A stretch of 64,000 nt of DNA, from contig CM041778.1 of the NCBI GenBank assembly GCA_023374045.1, positions 91,942,978 to 92,006,977 on the forward strand, in the 5' to 3' direction. The DNA comes from Limonium bicolor. Taxonomy: Eukaryota; Streptophyta; Magnoliopsida; Caryophyllales; Plumbaginaceae. A program made the translations under genes and the position numbers. Shown here piece by piece: positions 11,431 through 22,639 of this stretch. Each line of letters starts with the position of its first letter. Position 1 is the first letter of the stretch. The notes beneath the pieces are model-generated. The model was not told the DNA's origin and did not search any database. It was given only the letters and a program-made list of their open reading frames with translations.

Positions 11431-11870
11431 ACTTACCATATTAAATATACTACTACTGTTACCATTTTTTTCATTCATTCATTTTTTTGTCATTTTTTTA
11501 AGGGGGCCCTTGCCCTACACTTGGCAGGAACACTGACCCTGGTGTTTAAAGAAAAAGAAATTAGGTGACAAGGAATTGAAGGAAAATTGAAAGAACAATG
11601 CTTTACACAAATAAAATACTCCCCGTATGATGGAAGAACTAGGGTAGAGTGCCCAACACTTGTAATGAGCCAAGAATTGGAGTTGTTCACAGCAGAAGTC
11701 AAAAAATGATAAGATCAACTAAAACCAACAACTCATAAAAGTGTCAAGCTTCCAGAATACAAGGAGAGAGAAAGAGTAGTAATCCATTAAGCATATATTA
11801 AAAATAAAAGGAAAGAAAATAAAAGAAATAAAAAGTGAAAGTAAATAACAAGAGAAAAAGAGAGAATGAA
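11431..11870. other. Non-coding strip between LINE-2 and the Athila-3 env-like ORF
   Basis: No genes. On the minus strand 11503-11524 reads like a decayed AAGTGTGGGG polypurine motif (AAGTGTAGGGCAAGGG) such as precedes Athila 3' LTRs. No LTR follows to the left, so the Athila-3 3' LTR is missing or unrecognisable. T-rich simple sequence occupies about 11465-11500. Confidence 0.5.
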
Positions 11871-12652
11871 CTAGAGTACTGTCGTCGGTGTTGATGAAGG
11901 TGGTGGTGAAGAAGAGTCAGAAGAAGCCACTAGGGAAGCAGAGAGGCTGGAAGAGCTAGGAGTGGGAAGACCCTACTTCTTCGCCTCCCTGCGCGCCTTC
12001 CTCTTATTTTTGTCCTTCCTGAGGAGAGTCTTAATCAATGCAGTCATCGAGCAACCCACTGTCTTCTTGATCTCCTTCCCAATCTTCTTCCTGTCGGCTG
12101 CCATATTTTTGTCCATCTTATATACAACCAGCATGATACGGTCCTCAACTCGTCTCTCCTGCTCATCCTGGCACCCAGTAATATGCTCCTCAAAGACTTG
12201 CTGACTAGTGGCCAGCTCCTACTAGTGCTGCTCAACCGCCTCAAACCGGTCAGTGACCTCAGAGCGATGCCCCTCATAGCTGGCCCGGAAGGCCTCATAA
12301 TCGGTCCAAGTATCCTGTTGAGCCTGGTGGTAGACATCAAAAGACTGTCGCTGCTGATCAAGGGTCTGCTGAAAATGGTCCATCCTCTCATAAAGGGGAC
12401 CCAAGTCAGGAGCGGGACCAGAAGCCTGAGGATGCTCATAAGGCTGAGGGGTAGAGGAGGAAGGTGGGGGTAGCATCAACTGGGGCTCATCTCCCTGATA
12501 GCTCGGGTAGTCCTGAGCAGTGGCATTGGCCCTAGGCCTCTACGCTGAAGGGACGTACCAATACTCTCCCGATGCAGACTCGCGAAACCACCATCGTCGA
12601 ATAAGAGCAAGGTCGATGAGGGAGGACTCATGGTGATATTGTAGAGTCCGTG

Positions 12653-15600
12653 TGTAACACCCCAACTCATTCCAACGTGGTTATCGCAAAAACTTACTAA
12701 TATATACCAATATCACAGCGGAATTAACTATAACACCTAGAACCTTGCTACAGTCTGAACAATCCAAAATATACCGAACTTAAATATTTACAAGCTTAAC
12801 CAAAATACCAAAAATACCATTCGAGTATCAAGTATCTCAGGTGCAACATAGTTTGCTAAACGATGCAACTATCAACTAACGGGTGTACATGCACAACCCG
12901 TAGACAAAATGTAAAGCCCATCCTAAGTCTACCCACTCCTACTCTCAAGGTGGGTCTTCTTTGGGCGCTTACTTGCAAAAATAAATATGGATGCCCCGAG
13001 GGGCTCAGCACCTTCGCTAGTACGAGTAACTTGTAGCCCCCAAGCTAAAAGGGCTACGCACGACTATTTTGTCGTAAACACCATGCAAACATATGAAACA
13101 ATTCATAGTTCAAACACATTGAACGACTTAAAAGTGTTCCTTAAGTAAGTGAGTTAGCTTTTTAACTCCTTAAGTTCAGATTTCCCTTATTCTTATATCC
13201 ATTCTTATCTCATTGTACCAACCTTTCTTTAATTAGAAATGGTTATTCCTTAACTCAATGTTTATCTTTGTCGGGTCAAAAGTAACCCTAGCCAATGAGC
13301 TATTAACTCCATTGGGTTAAATAAACATTATTTCTTAAATTTGGGATTTAGGAGATCCCACCGCACCATCTTAATTTGGCCTCCCACCTTGAACTGTAAT
13401 CCAAGGTGGTCGAGACTATATGTCGACTATAGGCGACAAGTCAAAGACGAGTCTCAAACGGAAGTCGGATCTGATACAGATACCAACCCCCTTTTCCTTA
13501 ACATGCATGACCGGAGTCAGTCCCGGATTACTCACTCCCCCCAAATTCCAGTTAGTAGAAGTCTCAAGACAAACATGTTAGTTAAACCTTTTTCGGGTAT
13601 TAACCAACCAATATTAGGGAGTGTGCTCTTATCTCATACCATTGTTACTAAACATAGTTAGTAAGATCACAAAGATCAGTTGTGTTAATTTCAATACAAA
13701 CACACAACAAATACAATAATCCGGTTGCATGCCTTATCTTGTTTTAGTCGAAACAATTAAACAAATAGCACACAAGCCGAGGGACACCTCGTTAGCTAAC
13801 AAGCTACAAGAAAACCATACCGTTCACCGTCGGTCGTCGTTTGTCTAATCTCCTTCCGAGTCCAAATTATCAAATCCTAAAACATTCATCCAATTTGGGT
13901 TGTTAAGTACTTTCAATTAACCTAGCTTACTTAGCCACTAAAGATTCCCGACTAAAACCGTTAAGTCTTTGTAGTTTAATCTTAAGCACATAAATCGTTT
14001 TACTTTACCCAATCTCTTAAGTCCTTATATGCTTATCTTTCTAATCATCATTACTCTCCTAATGGTGGACTACTAATGCCACTCTTTATTTTCTTTTTTT
14101 TTATAAGGTCCGACTGACCCTACCAAGGTCGGTCCCAAGGTCGGTCGAAGTCAGTGAGTTACGGGTTTGAAAAATTCAGCTCGATCGGCCTTGCCAAGGT
14201 CATCAGTACACTCCAGCGTTTGAAAAGTTCAACCCGATTGACCTTACCAAGGTCGGTCTAAGTCAGTATACATCTAGATTAGGTAATTTCAGCCCGACCG
14301 ACCCAGCCAAGGTCGGTCGGAGGTAGACCCATTTTTCTAAGTGTTTATTTCACTCAAATCTTTTCCACAAGTGTCCTAGTATGTTCTAATATCATTTTGG
14401 CACTTTTAGACATCCTCCTTACTCATTGATCAACCCATCAATTAACTCCTTAATCACTTACTCAATTTCTTACAAAATTCCTAACACTTGTAACATAATT
14501 CCTTAGGCTTCTAAGTGGTAAATCATGCCTACAACCTTAACTAACCAAAGTGTTTCCTTACCACCATTTTAACCACACCTAAAGCATTATTACTCATCTA
14601 CATCCCTTTACTCACAATTCTCAATATCACCATCTCTAGTTTACTCCTTAGTCTTTACAAGACATGATACCTTATTTACTACAAAATTTTGCACAAGTCT
14701 TAGCATCTCTCATTCCATGATCTTGGTGTACCTAACTCACCCATTTGATCTCTAAATCCTCCAAAACAATCCTAGGTCATTTTAACTCTCAAGAATTACC
14801 TTAATTTATTCCTTTCCACCAACTTAACTCTTAATGGTTCCTAGTACATCCTAGGTCATAATATTTCATTAGAACACTTAAAACTCTTAGTTTCTCAACC
14901 AAATTTTGACATAGCTTCTCTAGTACATTCTTACACTCAAACACTTAGTTTTTCATCCTTAAACAACTAAGAACACTCAAATCCTCAATAAATGTTCTCT
15001 ACACATAAACTACACTCAAACTACACCAAACCATAATATAGTGCATAATCTTAAATTGCTTGGCACTTAGGCCCTTAAATGACATAAATATAAACACTGA
15101 ATTTCCCACATTTAATAGCTTTCAACCTGCAATTACACACATCAATCTAATAGCAATTATACATGTTCTTATAATTCACCTTATGGTTGTTTTACTAACT
15201 CAATTCCCATTTGCTCCTTAGTCACAAGTTCACAAATATGATCATGTTATTTTCCTAGGTTATATAGTTTACTATATAATTTAAGCTCTAAGATACATTT
15301 GGTATCTATCTAAACTATACCCTAAAACATTAAACCACCCCAAGGTAAGTCATTTACCTTTGTTTTTCAAGCTTTCCTCACTTTCATCCTTTGGTTTTCT
15401 TGATTGGATTTCGGCCAAGGACTTTAGTTCCCTTGCTAATCTTCTAGTCAACATTTAAAAAATGTAATGAGTGCTAAGGAATATACCTAGACTCATGGAA
15501 TTTACTCTTAGGTTAAAAAGAGTGTTTAATGCATTAAAATGGATGATTACCTTTGGAGTCTTAAGATAGACTTTGGTAAGGAATCAAAGGAGGACCTCCA

Positions 15601-16655
15601 CTAGTCTCTTGGAGATTGAAACAAAGCTAATTCAAGGAGTAAAACAAGACCCCATGAGAATGCATTTTTGGACATTAAGAAAAATGGAGAAAACCTTGGA
15701 TTTTTCAAGCTTTTCTTACCTTGAATGAATGGAGGTGTAATGGAGTTCTAGAAACTGAACTTTTCCCCCTTCAATGGAGTTTCTCCATGGAATCAAACTT
15801 GAGCTTTTGAAGTTTTGAAAGAAGGCAAGGTCTTGCTCCAACTAGCAATAATCTAGGTTTTGTTTTTGATTTGGAGCAATATAGCAACTTTGGTGAGCAA
15901 GACAAGGTGGAGAAGAATGGAGGATGGTTCTTGCGTGAATGGAGAAGAATAGAATGAAGAAAACCAGTGGTGAATGGGAGGAATGAAGAGAAGAGAGGAA
16001 AAAGGTGAGTTAAGGTAAGATATTTCCTTAAAAGGTAAATAGTTATTTTTCTTACTTTCCTTCTTCTTTTCCTTTAAGTGCTGGCATATGTGGTGACTCA
16101 CCACCTTAAAAAACCAGCCCCCTCCCTCTTAATGAGATATTTATGGGATATTTTGACTATTTAGTTAAGCAAAGTTGACTAAAGTCTTAATTGAGCATTA
16201 TCTGGTCACTATTCATAATTAGTGCTCAAATTTGTGAAATTTTTGGTTTCCCATTGATTTAGGCTTCCAAATGTGATACTAAGTAGTAAACATGTTTATT
16301 AGGGTACAATATTGGTCATTTAGCCACTCAAAACCCCTTCCTAAGACAATTTTTCAAAAATGTGCTTTAAGACTCCTTAAAGTACAATTTATGTTTTAAC
16401 TTGTTTTTGAGCTTGGTTTTCTTTGGTAAATGATTTAACATGTCCATTAGCATGTTAATACGGTCTAAGAATGATCTTTGGGTCCTAATCAAGGTTACTC
16501 CAAGTTTAGAGCATGTTTTTGCTTAAATTGTCTTTATGGTGTTTTCTTGTGTTTTCTATGGTTAAAATTGTTTACTTATATTTCTAAGGCCTGTTTTAGC
16601 CTTATTATATCTTAGTTTAACATTTAATTACCATATCTAGGTTTGGGGTATTTCA
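12653..16655. repeat. Probable 4.0-kb solo LTR in the env-like ORF
   Basis: Begins TGTAACACCCCAA and ends TTTGGGGTATTTCA, an imperfect inverted terminal motif of the TG...CA kind. It is flanked by CCGTG (12648-12652) and CCATG (16656-16660), a 5-bp target duplication with one C-to-T type change. The flanks rejoin the env-like ORF in frame. Inside there is no protein-coding segment, primer site or internal copy of its own ends, so it behaves as one long LTR. LTRs of this size occur in Tekay/Del and Ogre-type Ty3/gypsy elements; the lineage here is not determined. Orientation is unknown. Confidence 0.75.
14103..14325. repeat. Four imperfect ~60-bp repeats with palindromic core inside the 4-kb LTR
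   Basis: The core CCAAGGTCGGTC-like motif recurs at 14123, 14135, 14194, 14247 and 14307 (spacings of main copies 71, 53 and 60 bp). Most are preceded by a GACCGACC-like half, so each unit can fold on itself. Units share TTcAgCccGA lead-ins. It is the only conspicuous structured sequence in the 4-kb LTR. Confidence 0.75.
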
Positions 16656-17702
16656 CCATGGAATCTGATCCTCCCTTAGAGTCTAAATGATATGTTGATG
16701 AAGTAGCATTGGGAAGACAGGGCACTGGGTATCTCCATGTAGAATAGCCCAAACCAACTGAGCAAGCATTAGTCGGTGTACCAAAAACCATGCTGCAACA
16801 TCACCCGGTGATGGCCCACGAAGATACTCGAGGAGGGCACAATCCATGTCATTAAGCTCATCATGCTTACAGGGCCTAATGTTATGTCTGATAATCTCTA
16901 TGGCCACTCTAAGCTGCAGATCAGTGATGTATGTGACAGGAAGCACATGGCGAGCCTTGGTATGGGCCCGATCCATGTATCAGACCCGTGACCCAAATCG
17001 AGCAAGAACAACAAAATAGGTAGTGGCGAGGTACTGCCTAGTAAAGGAGCTCTGCCTCGAGTCATAAGCTACACCTACATTGTCTGCTATGCTACGAGGT
17101 GTAATAAGAATACGAGTAGAAGAGACTTTGGGTGGCCCAAGGAACTCAGTATTAGCATAGAACTCACGTGCAAGGTCAGAGTAGAAGTGCCTATGACCGA
17201 TCTTCAATACTCACATCCACCCATGCCTCTGGAATAGGGAGGTGATCTGAGACAACTGACTCATTGTCAGATCAGTTCGCCGCTCCTGGACCCATTTTCC
17301 CTTTTGTTTAGACTGATGGTAATAGCGGGCGGCTTCAGAGCTGACGAACCCCTTGGCATCAAATTGGGGGTCCTCCGCGAGACGGGACGGTAAAGGGTAA
17401 GGAGTCCCGAAGTCATCCAACTCAGATGCTGTGGATGTAGATCCTGGTCCGCTCTGAACCTCAGGAGATGGGTGCTTCTTCTTCCTCCCCGTCTTAGCCC
17501 TCTTGGGAGGCTGGGGAGCACTACTGGAGGCTGGCTCCTTGCCATCCCGTCTAGTAGAATGACGAGGTGGCTCAGGTGCAGGAGGAGCCTCCTCCTCGGT
17601 AGTGGCCTCTGCTACAGCCGCATCAGCCTGCTCAAACAACTACTCCTCTTCAGAGTCAAAAAGCAGGAAGCACGTGGAGGAGTGGTGGCTCGTCTGTGAG
17701 GC

Positions 17703-18689
17703 ATCTACAAAAAGAAGAGAGAGAAGAATACCATGCAACAGGTTATCAATGTTAGTTTAACAGAAATAGAAATTGGAATTCTCGAATAACCTGGAGTTAT
17801 GCCATGATTCCTGTAATTTAGATGCCTAATCAACTAATTCTCAGCAAAACATTATCTTAGACATTAATTCAGAAGACTAGATTCACAATAGGCAAAGATG
17901 AACAGATCAGATAGGTGTGCCGGGCAGGACGGCGGACAAATCCACCCGGCACATTCATACCGCATTGTGTCGGATTGAGGAGATCCGTCACATGCATAGT
18001 CGAACCCAGTTTTGTAGAAAAACACATAGGACCACACCAAGCATTCAGAACTCGACTAAAGCAGGTTCGAAAGTCTCTAAATCAGTATATTAACCTACGA
18101 ATCTATCAAAAATCGACATATTGAACTAAAACAAAAAACAAAATCGAATTCGAACTCAGTAGAAGAAAATTAGGGGAACCTGGTTGAGTTTGTAAATGCA
18201 GTAATGGAAGGCAAGAGCAGAATGTAGATGCGCTAGGTGGTTTTGGTGGTGAAAACCGGTAGATTCGGCTGGTGTTGGAGAGTTTGGGTGGTGCTGCGGC
18301 GTCGGTCTGCAGAGGAAGGGGCGTGCGGTGTGTTTGTTTTGTCGGGTAGGGTAAGGTGGGAGAAGATACCTTACCCGGTTTTATTTTTCTGAAATCCCAA
18401 GGTGTCGGGCATGGTTCCGGGTTTCTCGTATCCGGCACATTGAATTTTAGGAAGCTGGATCTATTGCACCCGGCTTTAGGCATGGCACGTTTAAACATCA
18501 TTGTGTCGGCTGCGGTATACTCGGCGTTGCACCCGACAATTCCTTTTTTTAAAAAAATTTAAATTAAATTAAAAAAACTTTGCAACGAACCAAATAATAA
18601 ACATACAAACAAAATAAAATAAAAATAAGGGAAAGGGGGATAGGAAGGAATTACTCCCTTGTTATGAGGAGGGCCTAAATAAGAGGGCC
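17703..18689. other. Athila-3 spacer between pol and env-like ORF
   Basis: No gene recognised. The central part is unusually GC-rich for the window and repeats CCGGGT/CCGGCAC/CCGACA words on the minus strand (about 17918-17970 and 18350-18540). Next to pol is an A/T-rich strip (18541-18640). As the pol-to-env interval of an Athila element it would hold intron-like sequence ending at the acceptor before 17702. Confidence 0.5.
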
Positions 18690-20013
18690 CTACACTTGAT
18701 CTTTGGTCATAAGGCGTGATGATTTGAGACACCATGTCGGGCTTGTCTTTGCTGCTTCCTTTCTTGAGGGAGAGATCGTGGAATCATCCTGAAAACTTAA
18801 GTAGGCTGAAATGGTTTTGTCGGGGTCACTACTCAAATATTTCTTCAGCCTCGAACCATTGACCTTGAATCTTTCACCTTTAGCATTCTCAAGTTCGAAA
18901 GCACCAAATTCATTAATGGAGGTGATGGTGAAAGGTCCAGCCCAATGAGATTTCAATTTTTCAGGAAACAGTCAAAGACGGGAATTATAAAGGAGAACTT
19001 TATCACCAACTTGGAAAGTGCGTGGTAGAATGGATTGATCATGAATCTTTTTAGTTCTCTCCTTATACAAACTAGCATTCTCGTATGCATTGTGGCAACT
19101 CCACAAGTTCAGAAAGCTGGAAGTTCCTTTATACTCCAGCGGCCTTCATGTCGAAATTCAAAGCCTTGAGAGCCCAGTAGGCTCTATGCTCAAGCTCTAC
19201 TGGTAAATGACATGCTTTACCAAACACCAGACGGAAGGGAGTGGTCCCAATAGGTTTTGAAGGCAGTCCTATAGGTCCACAAAGCATCATCAAGTTTATG
19301 TGACCAATCTCGTCTTGATGAATTGACTGTTTTTTGTAGAATCCACTTTAGTTCACGGTTGGAAACTTCTGTATGTCCATTGCTTTGTGGATGATAGGGG
19401 AGCACTACCTTGTGATGAACCCCATAATTGTGTAGAAGGGCATCAAACGGGTGGCTGCAGAAGTAGGAACCGCCATCTGAGATAATTGCCCGGAGCATTC
19501 CGAATCTGGTGAAGATGTTTTTCTTGGGGAACTTGAGGTCTGTCTTGGAATCTGCGGAGGGGCAGGAGATGGCTTCTACCCATTTTGATACGTAGTGCAC
19601 AGTGACCAGAATGTATTGATGTCCTTGGGATGGAGGGAAAGGACCCATGAAATCAATCCCCCAAACATCAAATAACTCGACCTCTAAGATGTTGGTCAAG
19701 GGAATCTCTTGATGTCTGGAGATATTTCCTATCCTTTGACAACTATCACACTATGAGACATATTTGTAAGCGTCTTTATGCAGAGTAAGCCAAAATAAAC
19801 CTGCTTCCAGCACCTTAGTAGCAGTCCAGGTGGAGCCATGATGTCCACCTGCTTCTTTGGAATGACATAAGTGAAGAACTGCGGTGGCTTCATTTTCTGG
19901 AATACACCTCCGGATGACCCCGTTAGCACATACCTTAAAAAGGTAGGGGTCATCCCAGAAGAAGTGTTTAATTTGGGAGTGAAACTTCTTCTTTTGCTGT
20001 GAAGAGATACCAT
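18690..20013 (-). pseudogene. pol: Athila-3 integrase
   Basis: Minus strand: zinc-binding HHCC region ([11 protein letters not shown], then CDSCQRIG after a TAG), core with [13 protein letters not shown] (first Asp), [11 protein letters not shown] (second Asp) and [11 protein letters not shown] (Glu), then a C-terminal part with SHWAGPFTITSINEFGAFEL and FKVNGSRLKKY. Several frame changes separate the blocks (near 19700, near 19217 and at about 18960). The conserved VDYVSKW is VHYVSKW here. Integrase joins cDNA to the chromosome; this copy is dead. Confidence 0.85.
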
Positions 20014-20054
20014 GGGGCACTACTCCGAAGGCCAGGTAATTTGTGATGTCGGCG

Positions 20055-21907
20055 TACCATAGTTCTTCAGAGCTTACCGCAAAAATCAAAAAGCTCAACC
20101 CAATTTGCACAAATTTTCTTTTCTGCCAGATCTTCAACCTGCTGGATACTGAATACTGTTTCATCTGGAAAATATTCTCGGATGGGAACCCCATCATATG
20201 GCCTCTCTATACGAGAGAGGTGATCAGCTACCCCGTTGTGGAACCCTTTCTTGTCCACAACCAGAACATCAAATTCTTGCTGTAATACCCCCATCCCACA
20301 TCGGGATATGAGTAGAAATGTGAATGGTTTATAATGATACATATGGGTTGACTACAACAACAAGACCTTCCACTTTTAAGTTCAAGTGAGGACAAAGGGC
20401 TTAAAGTGGCTAGTTTTAAAGCTGGAACAGCTTGGGAGCTAGATTGTTGGATAATTGCTCATATGGGTGCTACACTTGCAGCAGCAAAATCAAACGCAAC
20501 AATCTTGGTTTGGTGTCTGCTTTTGTAAAAAGGTATTTCATGGCAGAATGGTCTGTATGCACTATCACCTAACTTCCCCATAGATAAGAGCGGAACTTAT
20601 CAAGGGCAAAGACAACAACGAGAAGCTCTTTCTCCGTGGTTGTATAACTCTTTTGAGCATCCACAAGAGTTTTACTCGTGTATGTGATAATCCACAATAC
20701 CTTGTCCTTCTTTTTACACAGGGCAGCCCCCACAGCGTAGTCACTTGTGTCGCACATGATCTCAAAGGGGAGAGACCAATCAGGAGCAATGACCACAGGG
20801 GCTGAGACAAGCTTTTCTTTGATGATCTCGAAGGCCTTTAATCATTCTTCTATGAAGTCGAATCTTGTATCCTTTGCCAATAGATCACTTAGAGGCTTTG
20901 CTATCTTCGAAAAATCGGCAATGAATCTGCGTAGAAGCCGGCATGACCCAAAATGTGCTCACACTTCTTTGACTGAGGTAGGGGGAGGGAGTTTCTTGAT
21001 GACCTTGACCTTGGCCTGGTCAACTTCAATACCTGCTTTGGATACTCGATGCCCTAAAACAATGCCCTCCTTCACCATGAAGTGACATTTCTCCCAGTTT
21101 AAGACCAGATTAGTGTCTTCACACCTAGTTAAGATCAAATCTAATTGCTGCAAACAATCGTCAAAACTTGGACCATAAACACTAAAATCATCCATAAAAA
21201 CTTCAATACTTTTTTCAATGAAATCGGCAAAAATTACTTGCATGCAACGTTGAAAAGTGGCAGGGGCATTACAGAGCCCAAATGTCATTCGGGTGTAGTC
21301 GAAAGTACCGTAAGGGCAGGTGAAGGTAGTCTTCTCCTGATCCTTGGGTGCAATTGGAATTTGAAAATACCCCGAGTAACCATCAAGAAAATAATAGAAT
21401 TCTTGCCCTACTAGTCTCTCCAACATTTGATCTATAAAAGGTAAGGGAAAGTGATCTTTTCGGGTGGCAGAGTTTTAACTTCCTATAATCGATACACATT
21501 CGCCACCCCGCTGTTTTTCCTTGAGGTATCAACTCTTCTTTTTCATTTGGGACAACCTCTATCCCACCCTTTTTAGGTACCACCTGGACAGGACTAACCC
21601 AAGGGCTGTCAGAGATGGGGTAAATAATACCAGCATCTAATAATTTAAGAACCTTATTTTTGACGACTTCTTTCAAATTGGGGTTCAACCTCCTCTGACA
21701 TTGTCTTATAGGCTTGTGGTTATCCTCCATGTAGATACATTGGGTACAGAAACTAGGGTCAATACCTTTCAAATCTGCTAAACACCAACCTGTGGCTCTC
21801 ATGTGATATCCTAGGACTTCTAAAAGTTTGACTTCTTTTTCAGGAGAGATAAGAGAGGAAATAATCATAGGGAGTGAGTTGTTACTTGAGAGGAAGACAT
21901 ACTTCAA
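20055..21907 (-). pseudogene. pol: Athila-3 reverse transcriptase and RNase H (split by a TRIM solo LTR)
   Basis: RT blocks on the minus strand: YHMRATGWCLADLKGIDPSF, SDSPWVSPVQVVPKKGG, WRMCIDYRKL, GYFQIPIAP, FGLCNAPATFQRCMQ, the catalytic FMDDFSVYG (about 21180-21210) and [13 protein letters not shown]. RNase H follows with [34 protein letters not shown] and [10 protein letters not shown]. The RNase H to tether junction is interrupted at 20281-20474 by a small LTR. The polypeptide continues on the other side with EFDVLVVDKKG and ADHLSRI. Frame breaks occur near 21400, 20960-20800 and 20570. Confidence 0.85.
20281..20474. repeat. 194-bp TRIM-like solo LTR in RNase H
   Basis: TGTAATACCCCC...GGGTGCTACA bounded by perfect 5-bp duplications CTTGC (20276-20280 and 20475-20479). 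Removing it with one duplication restores the continuous RNase H reading LLLQEFDV. It contains TCCCACATCGGG and a TATAA motif, both characteristic of the very short LTRs of plant TRIM elements. No internal region or primer site is present, so it is a solo LTR left by recombination. Confidence 0.85.
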
Positions 21908-21995
21908 TTCAGAAGGAAGTTAGCTTTACCTCAGATGGTTGATCGATAGATGGTGTAGATTTTTGAGGCAGGAGGTCTAGCCTCTCCAGCGGTGG

Positions 21996-22562
21996 TCAGT
22001 AGATAGAATTTTTCCTTATACCACAATCCAGTTGGTTGACGATGACGTTAACTTCTTTCAGTGGAGATTCTACAATGGATGACACCAAGACTTGCTCTAG
22101 GGCCTCCAACTCGTGAGGTTTAATCGAAGGTATGGAGAATACCTCTTCATCATCCACGAAATCATTTTCGCCACCATCTGCTAAGAGACCAACATAACAA
22201 ACAGTATGGGCAGATACACTCTTCCTTACCATCTTTGCCATATTGAACTCAACCTTTTCATCCTTGAATCGGAAGGTGACCTTGCCATCATAAACATCTA
22301 TAACCGCTCTTACGGTACTCAAGAATGGTCGTCCCAAGATCAGGGGGACTTCAGTATCCTTGTTGATATCCAGAACGACAAAATCGACAGGGAAGATGAA
22401 CTTATCAACTCCAACCACCAAATTATCCACCACCCCCATTGGTTTGATGGAGGAACGGTCTGCCAGTTGGAGGGAGAAGGAAACAGGCTTTAGTTGACTC
22501 CCACAAATCCTTGCGAATATAGAGTATGGCATGATGTTGATGCTCACGCCAAGGTCACACAA
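21996..22562 (-). pseudogene. pol: Athila-3 aspartic protease region
   Basis: Minus-strand frame with CDLGVSINIMPYSIF, where Athila copies in this window have CDLGAS; then LQLADRSSIKPMG, VPLILGRPFLST (flap/ILG region) and AVIDVYDGKVTF. The length (188 codons) covers the retropepsin-like domain and the linker to RT. It would cut the Gag-Pol polyprotein. The Ala-to-Val change sits in the active-site loop. Confidence 0.8.
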
Positions 22563-22639
22563 ACCATGGCCGCAATCAACATCGCCTATGCAGCAAGGTA
22601 TGATTGGTAGCCCGTGATCCTTTTATTTGGGGGGCATTG

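Larger units (their letters stand above)
11871..17702 (-). pseudogene. Athila-3 env-like additional ORF (interrupted by 4-kb LTR)
   Basis: Starts at an ATG at 17702 directly after a pyrimidine tract ending in TTTTTGTAG, i.e. a splice-acceptor-like site, as expected for a spliced subgenomic message. The N-terminus is Pro/Ala/Glu-rich with a basic, NLS-like PPKRAKTGRKKKHP; then comes the plant retroelement domain with LAREFYANTEFLG, ILITPRSIADNVGV and a helical segment. After the LTR insertion the same frame resumes at 12652 and runs through a Gln-rich coiled-coil-like part (about 12250-12400) to TAG at 11871. Removing the insertion (4008 bp with one target copy) keeps the frame; about 608 codons. 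Defects: a one-base frame slip near 17655 and several stops, including 17209-17211, 16980-16982 and 16683-16685. No transmembrane segment is evident, so 'env-like' is positional. Confidence 0.72.

Noticed and set aside
12044..12473. Two overlapping ORFs of 131 and 96 codons on either strand
   Set aside because: Both are shadows of the Gln-rich C-terminal part of the Athila-3 env-like ORF, which is in the third frame and continuous with its stop at 11871.
13341..13661. 106-codon ORF in the 4-kb LTR
   Set aside because: No similarity or domain, surrounded by stop-rich sequence of a non-coding LTR.
15853..16104. 83-codon minus-strand ORF
   Set aside because: Lies in the 4-kb LTR, compositionally simple, no recognisable domain.
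18106..18501. 131-codon Pro/Ser-rich frame in the Athila-3 spacer
   Set aside because: Low-complexity composition, no similarity, lies in the pol-env spacer; not supported as a gene.
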